Shown in pieces: positions 1 to 9,556 of a DNA stretch of 64,000 nt (the stretch's first letter is position 1; every line of letters starts with the position of its first letter). The stretch is from Aedes albopictus (lineage: Eukaryota > Arthropoda > Insecta > Diptera > Culicidae), in contig NC_085137.1 in the NCBI RefSeq assembly GCF_035046485.1, positions 130,824,703 through 130,888,702 of the forward strand. The letters are read 5' to 3'. Below the pieces are notes generated by a model. It was given only the letters and a program-made list of their open reading frames with translations, had not been told where the DNA came from and ran no database searches. Made by a program: the position numbers and the translations under genes.

Positions 1-188
1 AAGGAATTACATTGGATCATTGAACGTAGATTATGAATGTGATCAAACTTTCACGTTTGTTCGTCTGAAATGTTATTTTAAAGTGACTACAACACTGATA
101 GGTTGTGCGCAAGTATCCATATGTTCAATAGTTTTGATTTGCAAGCGATATTTTCTCATATTGAACTATTTTGTTGGAATTTTAGTGT

Positions 189-230
189 TTGGCCCAATGT
201 CACCCCCTAGAAGGGGTGAAATTGGGCCAA
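189..230. repeat. Hairpin end of a MITE-like repeat
   Basis: An 18-nt arm TTGGCCCAATGTCACCCC (189-206) is matched by its near-perfect reverse complement at 213-230, separated by six bases. A second copy of the same TTGGCCCAATGACACCCCC motif lies in direct orientation at about 388-406, so 189-406 may be one small element with repeated ends. Nothing coding is seen here. Confidence 0.5.
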
Positions 231-900
231 TTTCAATTAGGCTACATCATTGTCAAAATTAAAGTTAAAGCATTTATACTTTGAACAATCCTAAACAATA
301 TAAAAATGAACGTGTTTACCGAATTTAACATTGATTTAGAGCTAAAATATTGTCGTAACGACCCACAAAGGGATGGACTATGTAATTTTGGCCCAATGAC
401 ACCCCCACTGACGGTAATAGAACTTATGTACATGTGCAGCATGCACTGATCAGGTACAACATAACCTGTCGAGTGCGGGGCACATACGTGCCGAGGTTTT
501 AATGCCACTTTTCTCTCAGCTGTCGCAAAAAATATTTGCCTTATCATATCGCGTCGTCGTCGTCATCTTTCCAGACCAGCAAAAGAATTTTGAGCGCGCT
601 CGTGTGTATTTATAAAATCATCCATTTGATTTCCTTACTCTGCACACTCCGACTCAGAACACAGAACGAACGAAAGCGGTGCGCTATGACACAGTTCCTA
701 ACGGGCGGGATCGCGGTCCGCGCCGGTGCATTGCTGAAGTCAGCAGCATTGTCATCATCTTCTCTATGCGCAGCAGCGACAACGATATCCAGACGATGCA
801 GTTTCCAGGCCGACCGCCCCCGCAGCACTTTCCATACGAGCGAGCTCTGAGCGTTCCAACGACGACGACAGCACATGTGTGGTGAACGAATTGCGATCTT
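231..900. other. No recognisable gene
   Basis: Short overlapping open frames occur on both strands but none shows a recognisable domain or codon pattern. The stretch becomes GC-richer and rich in CGTCGT-type triplets toward 550-880, as expected of sequence just upstream of a promoter. Apart from the repeated motif near 388-406, nothing is identified. Confidence 0.4.
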
Positions 901-906
901 GTCGCG

Positions 907-945
907 TATTTAAACGATCGACCCGCTAAGAGTTATGTCATCTCT
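907..945 (+). promoter_or_regulatory. Candidate core promoter (TATA-like + Inr)
   Basis: A TATTTAAA box (907-914) sits 33 bases before the A at 940 in a TCATCTC initiator-like sequence, which is the usual metazoan spacing. It lies about 850 bases upstream of the ATG at 1791 with good context. This is inferred from motif and spacing only; such matches occur by chance in AT-rich DNA. Confidence 0.3.
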
Positions 946-1790
946 GTTCACTGACTGCACTGTTTGATAGGTTTGACGGAACCGATCATCAGCTTGCGCG
1001 TCGCCGTTTGTTGCCGTTGACATCTGCGAACCACATTAGACTTGGGTTGGTTAGGCCGTGCCGGTTCCCATGCTGGAGCGGTTCTTGCTTTGCGCTGCTG
1101 TGGTTCTGAAGATTCGTTATTGATGATGACTAATTGCTTACATTAGTCAACCGTTTACATGGGGTTCGGGATGGAAGTTCGCACTGTGTGCTGACTGTGT
1201 TCAGTAGCCAATGATCAAATAACGAAGTGCAAAAAGTAGTTTCCATGTGCGATGCGTGGTAAACACACTGGATCGAGTCTTTGATGATCGGTGGTGTTTA
1301 CCTTTAGTTTTGCGGGCCCACATCCGCAGGGAAGATTTGTGTACAAATTAATTTCTCATACGTGCGTTTACAAATTTCTTCCGCCAGAAACTACGTGCAT
1401 ATATACAATCTCTACGCATGATTATTCGGTCAATAGTTCAATCAATTTACAAATGTCAAGCGGGATCCTAACCGGGAACGAGCTATTAATCATGCCGGAC
1501 ATCAACGCGACCCAGCGTGGTAACTGGAGCGTGAATTATGTTGTGTCCTAAATAGTGACGAACATTCCTCTCAAAATGGGAACATTACTATGTAGTGTGA
1601 AACTAGTTGCCTGATAACACCCGGTCAGTTGATAACACAGCCACTTCTATTCTGGTTCTGATGTCGTAATTATTTCACAATTCTTGTCGCCTGGATTACG
1701 ACCATTCAGCGAACCACCAGCATCACCCGAAGGGGATTGATCCCGCGTGACGAGTGAAGTTCCCTCCATTATCAGCGAATAAAACGAAAA

Positions 1791-1997
1791 TGACCACCGA
1801 ACAGAATCCGGTATATGTACGTTATTGGTTGCCTCTTCTATCATTGCTGCTCGGGACGGGATTTATCATCGCAACGTGCGCAAATGATTGGATGGAGCTG
1901 GGGAGAGCTTCCTTTCTTTCCGACGAGATTGACCGCATTTTATGTGTTTCTCGGAAATACGGCTTGATAGCCGTAGGTCCTAGCCATCGCCATTGAT
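1791..1997 (+). CDS. Possible first coding exon of a membrane protein
   Basis: An ATG in good context (AAAATGACC) opens a frame that starts MTTEQNPVYVRYW and continues with about 20 hydrophobic residues (LPLLSLLLGTGFIIATC) followed by NDWMEL, then runs to a stop at 1995-1997. One N-terminal membrane segment followed by a tryptophan recalls the first segment of four-pass claudin/PMP22-type proteins, but that comparison is weak. No convincing splice donor was found, so the true exon end is unknown and the final residues may be intronic. The frame could equally be fortuitous. Together with the promoter candidate at 907-945 it might be the 5' end of a host gene. Confidence 0.3.
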
Positions 1998-2301
1998 AAG
2001 GCGAGCACTCGAGGAAAATAATGAAAAATAAAACAAGCTTCGCGGTATGAACTTGAATGATGATCGCAAGCTGGATTGAGCTAATTTGTTGCTAAGAAAT
2101 GTTGAATTGAGATTTCTGACAGAAAATGTGGATATTTTAGTCGCTTTAGTATAGATGATATTGCCAAAAAGTAATGTCATAGTCTGCACGCAAATAAAAC
2201 CATTCCGGATGTTGTAAACAACGCGCCATGAATTTCGGAACAGACAGATTTTGGCTTTACGAAAATTCACCATGAATTAATATCACAGGATCGGGAACTA
2301 T
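1998..2301. other. AT-rich spacer
   Basis: AT-rich sequence with no convincing open frame; it ends where homology to the RTE element begins at about 2302. Confidence 0.5.
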
Positions 2302-3192
2302 GTGATAGACTCTCATGTCTACTCTTCAACATCGCTCTGGAAGGTGTGATGAGACGAGCCGGGCTCAACAACCGGGGAACGATTTTCACAAAATCCGGTC
2401 AATTTGTGTGCTTTGCGGACGACATGGACATTATCACCAGAACATTTGGAACGGTGGCAGAACTGTACACCCGCCTGAAACGCGAAGCAGCAAAGGTCGG
2501 ACTGGTGATGAATGCCTCAAAAACAAAGTACATGCTGGTAGGCGGAACCGAACACGACCGTATCCGTCTGGGTAGTGATGTTACGATAGACGGGGATACC
2601 TTCGAGGAGGTGGAGGAATTCGTCTACCCCGGATCCTTACTGACGGCTGACAACAACGTGAGCCGTGAAATTCAGAGGCTCATCATCAGCGGAAGTCGGG
2701 CCTACTACGGGCTCCAGAAGGAACTGCGATCGAAAAAGCTACGAAAAACCCACGCACCAAATGCATCATGTACAGAACGCTGATAAGACCGGTGGTCCTC
2801 TACGGACACGAGACATGGAGCATGCTCAAGGAGGACCTGCAAGCACTCGGAGTTTTCGGTGTGTGGCAGAGAAGGATGAACCACGAGCTCGCTGCACTTT
2901 ACGGCGAACCCAGCACCCAGAAGGTGGCCAAAGTCGTAAGGATACAATGGGCAGGGCATAGAACAAGAATGCCGAACAACAACCCTGCAAAGTTGGTGTT
3001 CACGACAGCTCCGGTTGGCTTAAGAAGGCGTGGAACGCAGAGAGCACGACGGGCGAATCAGGTGGAGCGTGACTTGGCGAGCATCGGGCGTGACCGAGGA
3101 TGGAGAACGGCAGCCACGAACCGTATATTATGGAGAATTTTTGTTGATTCAGTTTTATTTTGAATTTGATATAATATTAAATAAATGAATGG
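2302..3192 (+). pseudogene. 5'-truncated RTE-A copy (RT C-terminal half)
   Basis: This is the 3' third of the element seen intact at 20.7-23.9 kb: the same protein text appears (FADDMDIITRTFG, then VTIDGDTFEEVEEFVYPGS, then the C-terminal region ending ATNRILWRIFVDSVLF) and the same 3' terminus TAAATAAATGAATG. It starts abruptly just before reverse-transcriptase motif C, the usual 5' truncation of target-primed integration. Two lesions separate it from the intact copy: a frameshift around 2735-2765, and an in-frame loss of about 48 bases near 2854 that removes the ERRVLRTIFGGVQENG-type segment. It cannot encode an active enzyme. Confidence 0.85.
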
Positions 3193-3417
3193 AACTATGT
3201 TCCCATAAATATTCGTAAAGCCTACTGAACTGGGCATTGGTGCTAGGAAACGAGAATTGTGTTCACAGATATATCAGAACATTGCTCGAATCTAGGTTCT
3301 AGTGAACGTAATCAAAATCATGGAAACGGGATCATAGTTCATGGTCCGTTCTCTCAGTAAGATTTTTTGACAGTGATTTTTGCATTTATTTTACTGATTA
3401 TTATATACTTATTACAG
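3193..3417. other. Spacer between two RTE copies
   Basis: AT-rich unannotated sequence between the RTE-A 3' end and the start of the RTE-B 5' leader. No gene is seen. Confidence 0.5.
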
Positions 3418-4190
3418 GCTGCAAAGCGGTGAGTCGATAAGGAGAGCGTCCAACATAGCTCTGGTCCTCACAAGTACCTACCTCATGCTTCCACGGGTCA
3501 AGCGATGACAAAGACCGCCAGCTAAGAGTTGTGTGCTTAGCTGGTAGTGCAGCCTCGGCACTGTTGTGCTTCTGACTTCATCAAAATTGAGGAGGTACGA
3601 CTCGAGCGTCTGTTCGCCAAGGAGGTGCGGCTCAAACAGCGTCTGTTCTGGCATCCAGCGGCTGAGTAAGAAATGCTGCATCACGCCCAGTTAGATCCAA
3701 GATGGTAACCCCATCAGCGTGGTCGTCCCAGTGTTGGTTGGGACGTTAAACAGAACTGGCACGATGGCCCTCCGGCGAGACAGGAGTGTTGGCGTAGGCC
3801 CAATAAGTCACCCTTTAAAATCCCCATTGCGAAAAACCTAGGAGAAAATACGACTCGATACAATCGGCAAAGACCCACGCGACGAAATAAGGACTACGAT
3901 TGGAAACTTGGAACATGGAATTACAAGTCACTAGGTTTCACAGGATGTGACAGGATAATCTACCCCGCAACTTCGACATCGTGGCGTTGCAGGAACTTTG
4001 TTCGGCTGGAAAGAAACTGTGGCACCACCAATGAACTGGGAACAGGATTTATAGTGTTGGGCAAGATGCGGCATCGTGTGATCGGGTGGCAGCCGATCAA
4101 CGCAAGGATGTGCATGTTAAGAGTTAAGGGCCGTTTCTTCAACTACAGCATCATCAACGCCCACTGCCTACGCGAAGGGAGACCTGATGA
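3418..4190 (+). pseudogene. RTE-B LINE, 5' leader and start of endonuclease ORF
   Basis: The 5' half of an RTE-clade LINE. A GC-rich leader is followed by endonuclease text: DYDWKLGTWN at about 3895-3920, FDIVALQELC near 3973-4001, and IINAHCLREGRPDD ending at 4190. Stops and frameshifts interrupt the frame. At 4190 the homology stops inside the endonuclease and resumes, exactly in register, at 9557, so this is one element split by the 4191-9528 insertion. A 28-base target duplication (4163-4190 = 9529-9556) marks the break. The family is related to, but clearly diverged from, RTE-A at 20.7-23.9 kb. Confidence 0.8.
4163..4190. repeat. 28-bp target-site duplication, left copy
   Basis: The 28 bases here (starting ACTGCCTACGCG, ending ACCTGATGA) are identical to 9529-9556. 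Deleting 4191-9556 restores a continuous RTE-B endonuclease reading INAHCLREGRPDDEKEAFY. This shows that 4191-9528 arrived as one insertion into RTE-B with a long target-site duplication, as retroelements make. Confidence 0.9.
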
Positions 4191-4550
4191 GCATGAGCAT
4201 GAGCATGAGATGACCGTACAATTCGTAGTTGCTACTCCGTTACTGATTAGAACAGTCAATATTGCACAGGGAACCAAAAGGAAGGGGCCTGGGTTTAGCT
4301 TTCCATCCTCAATGTGCAATTTCGAAAATTCAAAACTATTTTGTCAGTACCGGCGCCGGCCACGTCCTTACGGTCATCGAGGAAGGGAAGGAATGTTGGT
4401 GTGACATCCGTTGCTACTAGAGACCGTGTGTACCTCCGCATCCCCACGGTTGTCACAGGAAGGAAGTTTGTTGGTGGGAGTGGGAGGGGATAGATAGTTA
4501 CATAGATCTGGATTCACATTGGTAAGTGATGTGATCTATGCGACCCATAA
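4191..4550 (-). repeat. Probable LINE 3'UTR (minus strand) with hexamer tail
   Basis: The first about 105 bases match 25154-25257 almost exactly. Read on the minus strand it ends in a short CTCATG repeat, like the tandem tails of some LINEs. The rest to about 4550 is GC-richer than the surroundings and non-coding. How far the 3'UTR reaches is not known. Confidence 0.5.
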
Positions 4551-4560
4551 TATGATTTAG

Positions 4561-4606
4561 TCTTCCGACAGCCGGCTGTCGGAAGAATACAATAATTTTA
4601 TTGTAT
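4561..4606. repeat. Two adjacent palindromes
   Basis: 4561-4586 is a perfect 26-nt palindrome with half-site TCTTCCGACAGCC. It is followed at once by a near-perfect AT palindrome (4587-4606, half-site ATACAATAA). Stem-loops this strong suggest a transposon end or RNA structure inside the insertion. Confidence 0.6.
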
Positions 4607-5790
4607 GTTTGTATATTGAATTTTATTATATACCGGGTATGGATAATTTTTAAACCACACTTATGTCGGACCAACTCGCATTAAAGCACGTTCTAAGCTA
4701 ATCGTTTCTTAGTAAAAATTAAACTGTAAGTATTTCAGTTCAATGCCAATGATGGAAAACCGAAACACGCGCCATAGCTTTACGAGACAACGGAAGCTTA
4801 AAAAATGCCAGTGAATATTGCTTAACGATCGTTGTTTATAAGTTTCACCTATGTTCTTGTATTACTCTTTTCTCGCGTTCCCGTGTTAATAAGATTGCGG
4901 ATAATTAAACCATTGTACATATTTATTACCGCGAATGCTCGCGACGCGTAATATAAATTGAAAATGTAAACTAAGGAATTATTTAATTTTTGCTTAAGAA
5001 AAAACTATACCAAAAAATAAAGTTATCGTACGTGTTCGAACAGACGCGAAATTATGAAACTTGGCACGAATAAATCGACGCGGACAACGCGGTCTACTTG
5101 TCACTGAATCGTACGGTAATCTTGACGTACGGTAATCTTGACGTTTCGTCGATTTGATCGCTGATTGTCTGCTTGTAAATCTGAAATAGAAAATAGTATT
5201 AGATGGTGATACGTTCTCTACAGTTATGTTTTTGTAAACTATGTTATTCATGTATATGATAAATTTACCATCATCCCTCTGAAACAAAAGGTATAATAAG
5301 CGGTGGAAAAAAAATATTAAAAAAAAATATATATATATATATAGAGAAAAAAATAACCAGAAACCAAATCCTGATCCTGGAATGTTCCTGCATTTGAATT
5401 AACCAGGCTGGCAAATAGCAAGATCAAAATGTGATATGGTAGATCTTACACCGTAACGCATCATTCCAAGGTGATCTACCCACGTTTCGGGTACCACCTG
5501 AGCAGGTGCACCCAACATGGGCATCCGCCGATGTGGCTAAGTCAACTTCACATCAAATAATCCAACTCCCGGTACACGATGAGATACGTATAGTATCTAA
5601 TCCTATGCAAAAATTCAAAACATTTGGTATGAAATTGACTCAGTTCTAGGGGCAAGCGTCCTAAAAAGGAACACCTGCCCAAGCGGCACAAGACCCTATT
5701 GCAGTTTAGTCTTGGGTATCGTTTATATTTTACTACGGCCAATGTGTTCATGTATACATTTGTATTAGTTGTCACTCATTCTCTTTTTAC
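4607..5790. other. Non-coding interior of the 5.3-kb insertion
   Basis: AT-rich, no recognisable domain on either strand. It contains a 17-base tandem duplication around 5107-5143 and a TA dinucleotide run at about 5325-5343. In particular, no C-terminal reverse-transcriptase text was found on the minus strand, which the simplest twin-priming model would allow. Confidence 0.5.
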
Positions 5791-5805
5791 TTATGCTTAA
5801 TACAA

Positions 5806-5840
5806 TATATAAGCGAACTGTTAGTCGGTCGCTAGTATAT
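5806..5840 (+). promoter_or_regulatory. TATA-like box upstream of the OTU gene
   Basis: TATATAAG (5806-5813) lies about 190 bases before the first in-frame ATG (6003) and about 25-30 bases before TTAGTCGGTC, a loose initiator match. It is offered only as a candidate start site. Confidence 0.2.
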
Positions 5841-6002
5841 AATGCTTATACGCTATCTAAGTACGATCAGAATTTCACTACTACTACTACTTCAAACAAA
5901 CAAGCCTATTGGAGCGTCAGCGTCACGTGATTTCAAGTTTGAGATTTTTTTCCGCGTTACAACTCGTGGTTGCTGTCGTTCAATTTATTTTGTGAAGCCC
6001 TC

Positions 6003-7418
6003 ATGATGGAATGTATTGTGGATAATCGCGGAGATCGTTATTGGTTGCTAAAGATTCCCGGCGACGGAGATTGCTTGTTCGGTTCTATCGTGCATCAGGT
6101 CTACGGGGTCACCCCCAAACACCCTATGTTCAAGACGCATAGCCATCAGGCACGCCTAACTGCGGTGGATGAGATACGGAGCCACCTTCCCTATTACTAC
6201 GACCAAATTGCTTGCCACGCTAACGACGAGTTTCCTGCGGACTGTTCTATTGAAGACAAAGTTGAGTGGTACCTTGCGAAGTTGGAGAGTTCTGGATTCT
6301 GGGGTGGAGAAGAATCTATCGCGGCGCTGGCGAATCGCTATCAAGTAATATTTACGATTCACCAGGATGGATCAAAAATCGAATTCAGACCAGCAAATTC
6401 CGAAACCGAGCTCCTACCTCGCTACAACCTGTTCTACAGAAACCTCGTTTCGGGCACTAAAAGACGTGTGAATCACGGGCTGCCCGCCAGACGTACCCAC
6501 TATGACAGTGTGCTTTGTGTACGCGAGGGGAGAGTCAACGAGAATGGCATTATTGGAGGTTCAGTTCAGGATCTGCCTAGCTTCAGCTATCCAATTCGGG
6601 TTAAATGGTTCGAAAACAGTCACGTTGCCCTTGTGAGGTCCGTAATTCATCAACTTACTGGATTAGATCCTTCCCAAGAAACAGTGAATGTTTTCTGCGG
6701 TCTAATTGCTGATGAGATTGACCATCGTTCGTCGTCTTTTCTGCCTTCCTGTGGTGTGCAATGTGAATCTCCGGAGGAAATATCGAATTTCTCCTGCCGT
6801 TTACGGGAAGGATGTCACGATGGTGGCTTTGTGACTCTGGTTGTGTTGGCGGACCTGCTCGACTTAACTGTATTTTTACATTCTACTCAGCAAGACAGTT
6901 CGATACGTTTTGAGCCCTCAGTCAGCCGTCATCGATCAGTAATAACGATTCACATAGTGGAGGACTTGAGTCACGAGTTGCCGTCCTACGGGAGTATTTC
7001 TTCTGTTCGTAACCATGCAGCCCTGCGCTCCCATGCGCCGGATCCAACAATGATCGTTCAGGAGGTTATTAGGAAGGAACTGACCACTACTCAAGTTACT
7101 GTACCTGTGGATGTTACGGTTGATCCGAAACCAGGTTTACGATTTGCTTCTTTGAACGTGAACGGATGTCGAAAAGCGGAGAAGCGGGAGTGTATAGATG
7201 CCCTGTTGTTGGCCCAAGGAGTACACATTGCGGTGTTGCAGGAAGTGAACTTGGATTGTATGTATGCCGTAACAACTAACTATCGTTGGTATATGGGCGC
7301 TTCATCCAAAAGCCAGAAACGAGGTTTGGCGATTTTACTCCGCCAAGGTCTTGATGTTTCAATCAATCGAAGCATTCCTTCTGGGCACAACATCCAGCAT
7401 GCTGAGATTTTTTATCAG
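6003..7418 (+). CDS. OTU protease-endonuclease-RT gene, exon 1
   Basis: The frame opens after an in-frame stop at 5940; the first ATG is 6003. Residues 1-175 are an OTU-type cysteine protease (deubiquitinase fold): GDGDC with Asp21 and Cys24, a W100-GGEESIAALA helix region, and His166 in HYDSV, so the catalytic residues look intact. Residues about 200-345 repeat the same layout in weaker form, with alanine 209 in the Cys24 position: a probable dead second OTU domain. From about residue 381 an APE-type endonuclease begins (FASLNVNG, then AVLQEV). The exon ends CAG|GTATGT; the frame otherwise meets a stop at 7503-7505. OTU proteins cleave ubiquitin; a role here (protecting the retroelement protein from degradation) is inference. 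Confidence 0.8.
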
Positions 7419-7471
7419 GTATGTCAAAATAATGTTAGCGCTAGATATCTTTCTAATCACGGCTGTTTCAG
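7419..7471 (+). other. Predicted 53-nt spliceosomal intron 1
   Basis: Donor CAG|GTATGT, a branch-like TCTAATC, and acceptor TGTTTCAG|G. Removing exactly these 53 bases (phase 0) joins EIFYQ to EGKSFRTINVVNVHGP, restoring the endonuclease through its conserved N-x-HGP motif. Left in, the frame is lost. Size and signals are normal for an insect minimal intron. Confidence 0.85.
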
Positions 7472-9008
7472 GAGGGAAAGTCTTTCCGCACAATTAATGT
7501 TGTGAATGTCCATGGACCAAATCGGGATGCTGATCGTTTTTTTTCTGATTTGGGTACGGTTATTGGTAAACTGGCTGACACTCGAAATCTTATGGTAGCA
7601 GGGGACTTCAACAGCCATCTATCATGGAAAAACTTGTCCGTGGAGGAATCACGGCTTATTGGGAGATTTGCTGGGCACGATCAGTTCAATGCAAACGGGT
7701 TGCAGATGAGGATGTTCCTTAGTCTAAACAGTCTTGCGGTGCGGTCTACACAGTCCAACTCTAACGAAAGTTTCCGATGGACTTGGTCTAATGGGAAATC
7801 TAAGAGTCAAGTGGACCATTTTTTGACAGCGCTCCATTCTACAATGTATTTGAGGCGCTTGAAGGCTTTGTCGCTGCCAGACCTTTCCACTGATCACAAG
7901 CTACTACTGTGTAGTATTGTGGAAAACCATTCAAGGTCGCTGCCTCCTGCTTCTACTAAAAAGGTCGAGCCTAGACAGAAAGCTCATCTTGAGCCTGCCA
8001 TGTTGAAGTTGCCTGATGTTCAGAAGAAGTATCAGGAGCATCTCAGTCTAAAAATTCTAGAACCCCGTTCTACAGAGAGCGTAGAACAAAACTGGGACGC
8101 TCTTAAGTGTAAGATGAAGGATTCGGCCGCTGCCGTTTTAGTAAAACCGTCGTTCATACCACCCAACCGACAATGCCGTAAAGCCTTCGCGGAAGTGAAG
8201 AGGTTTTTGTTTTGGGCAAATCGATCTGCTCAACCGAAGTGGAGGCACAAGCTAGCAGAGGCTAGAGAGTTGTTACAGAAGAACATACGCGAATACGAGG
8301 AGAAAGAGATTGAGAACTTTTTCGAGAACCTTCATCAGTATCCAACCGGCGAACGAATAAATCGTACTTTTCGTTACTTGAAGAGGTACAAAAAGAAAAA
8401 ATCTAACCGGACACAGTTCTCCACCATTCGTTTAAGCGATTGGCTTCTTGATGACAGTGGCTCATCTTCCCTTCCTGATGCGTTGCCTGAGTTGGGAGAA
8501 ATATCCCTGCCTGATGCTCCCACCCTACGTGAGATCCAGGAGCTTGTTAGTCGGATGAAGAGCGGAAAGACGGCTGGCGTAGATTGTCTCAGCGCGGAGT
8601 TCTATAAGTATTCTGACGATCGCACTATAGAAGAGCTACATGCGCTTTTGGTTCAAGTGTGGACCGAAAATGTACTTCCAGCGGAATGGAAGCATGTGCT
8701 GGTGGTACCGATCCCCAAGGTGAAAAGTCCCAAGACCGTTAATGACTATCGTCGTATTTGTTTGAGTTGTTCTGCGTATAAGGTCTACGCAGCATGGATT
8801 TTAAGCAAACTGCAGCGTACGATTGGCCCTTTAGGATATCATCAGGCAGCCTTCTTGCCTGAGAGGTCAACAATGGACCACTTGCATGTCCTACAGCGGA
8901 TTCTTCAGGAGCGTTGGAATGGCGGTGAGACCACTGTGTTGATGTCCCTTGACATCGAAAAGGCCTTCGATTGCGTGTCGTTGGAAGCTCTTCCGGCTAT
9001 ATTACGAG
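7472..9008 (+). CDS. OTU protease-endonuclease-RT gene, exon 2
   Basis: Continues the APE endonuclease: NVHGP, the GDFNSH metal/catalytic motif near 7600-7617, a VDHFL segment, and STDHKLL at about 7888-7908, so all main catalytic motifs are present. A basic linker follows, then the reverse transcriptase: KSGKTAGVD, LPAEWKHVLVVPIPK, DYRRICL, YHQAAFLPERST, and MSLDIEKAFD with the first catalytic aspartate. It ends mid-domain at a split codon (CGA G|GT). No stop or frameshift interrupts it. The clade is not assigned; the RT text is unlike the RTE copies around it. Confidence 0.8.
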
Positions 9009-9061
9009 GTTTGTCTATTGATTGTCTTATGTATGTGTAGTGCAAACCTTATTTGTTTCAG
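9009..9061 (+). other. Predicted 53-nt spliceosomal intron 2
   Basis: Donor GAG|GTTTGT and acceptor TTTGTTTCAG|G. Excision (phase 1) turns LPAILRG plus a premature TAG into LPAILRGKGVPVLFINRIL, the normal spacing between RT motif A and motif B. It has the same length, 53 nt, as intron 1. Confidence 0.85.
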
Positions 9062-9528
9062 GCAAGGGTGTACCTGTGCTTTTCATAAACCGCATTCTGG
9101 AGTGCTTGAGGGAGGAGCAACAGCAGGTACTATGGGGAGGACAACTATCTCGACCATTCAAACGTATGCGCGGGATCAAACAAGGTTGCCCATTATCGCC
9201 CTATTTGTTTAACTTGATCATGGAAGCGGTACTGGAGTCTGTGGCTGACGAAGTGGAAGGCCTTCGTTTAAATCAGGATGGCCGAATAACACTTCCGCTT
9301 GTGCTAGCCTTTGCCGATGATCTCATCATCATAGTGGAGAAAATTGAAGATCTAGAGCTCATCCTGCGGAAACTTAAGGAATACCTGGCTTATGTAGGGC
9401 TGAAGTTAAACGAGGCGAAATGCAAAGTGTTGGTTCGGGAGCCTAACGGCGAAGCAGTGGACGAAGTTGAGTTAGAAGGCCGTGTGTACAAGACTACCGA
9501 GCCGCTTCGGTATCTTGGGATATACCTT
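9062..9528 (+). CDS. OTU protease-endonuclease-RT gene, exon 3 (3'-truncated)
   Basis: Encodes RT motif B (GIKQGCPLSPYLFN), motif C with the catalytic pair (LAFADDLIII), and LKLNEAKCKVLV up to LRYLGIYL. Coding stops at 9528, exactly at the right-hand target duplication; the frame then reads into RTE-B sequence. The thumb and C-terminal region of a complete LINE protein are therefore absent from this copy. Exons 1-3 together encode 1140 codons without an interruption, apart from this missing end. Confidence 0.8.
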
Positions 9529-9556
9529 ACTGCCTACGCGAAGGGAGACCTGATGA
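9529..9556. repeat. 28-bp target-site duplication, right copy
   Basis: Identical to 4163-4190. Here the preceding bases are the truncated RT gene and the following bases (CGAGAAAGAAGCG) continue RTE-B. Confidence 0.9.

Larger units (their letters stand above)
4191..9528. mobile_element. 5338-bp retroinsertion carrying the OTU-endonuclease-RT gene
   Basis: Bounded on both sides by the exact 28-bp duplication. The left end is a GCATGA hexamer run followed by about 100 bases that recur in a 104-bp insertion at 25154-25257, which has its own 22-bp duplication; a simple-repeat end plus a target duplication is what a LINE 3' end looks like, here on the minus strand. The right half (6003-9528) instead holds a plus-strand gene stopping inside the reverse transcriptase. 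A minus-strand 3' end joined to an inverted, internally ending coding part is the arrangement left by twin priming, but a composite of two elements is also possible. Clade not assigned. Confidence 0.7.

Noticed and set aside
5325..5343. TA run as a promoter TATA box
   Set aside because: A simple dinucleotide run with no initiator at suitable distance.
7416..7505. Exon 1 frame read through to a stop at 7503-7505
   Set aside because: The last 29 residues have no endonuclease similarity, and splicing at GTATGT restores the motif; read-through is treated as intron retention.
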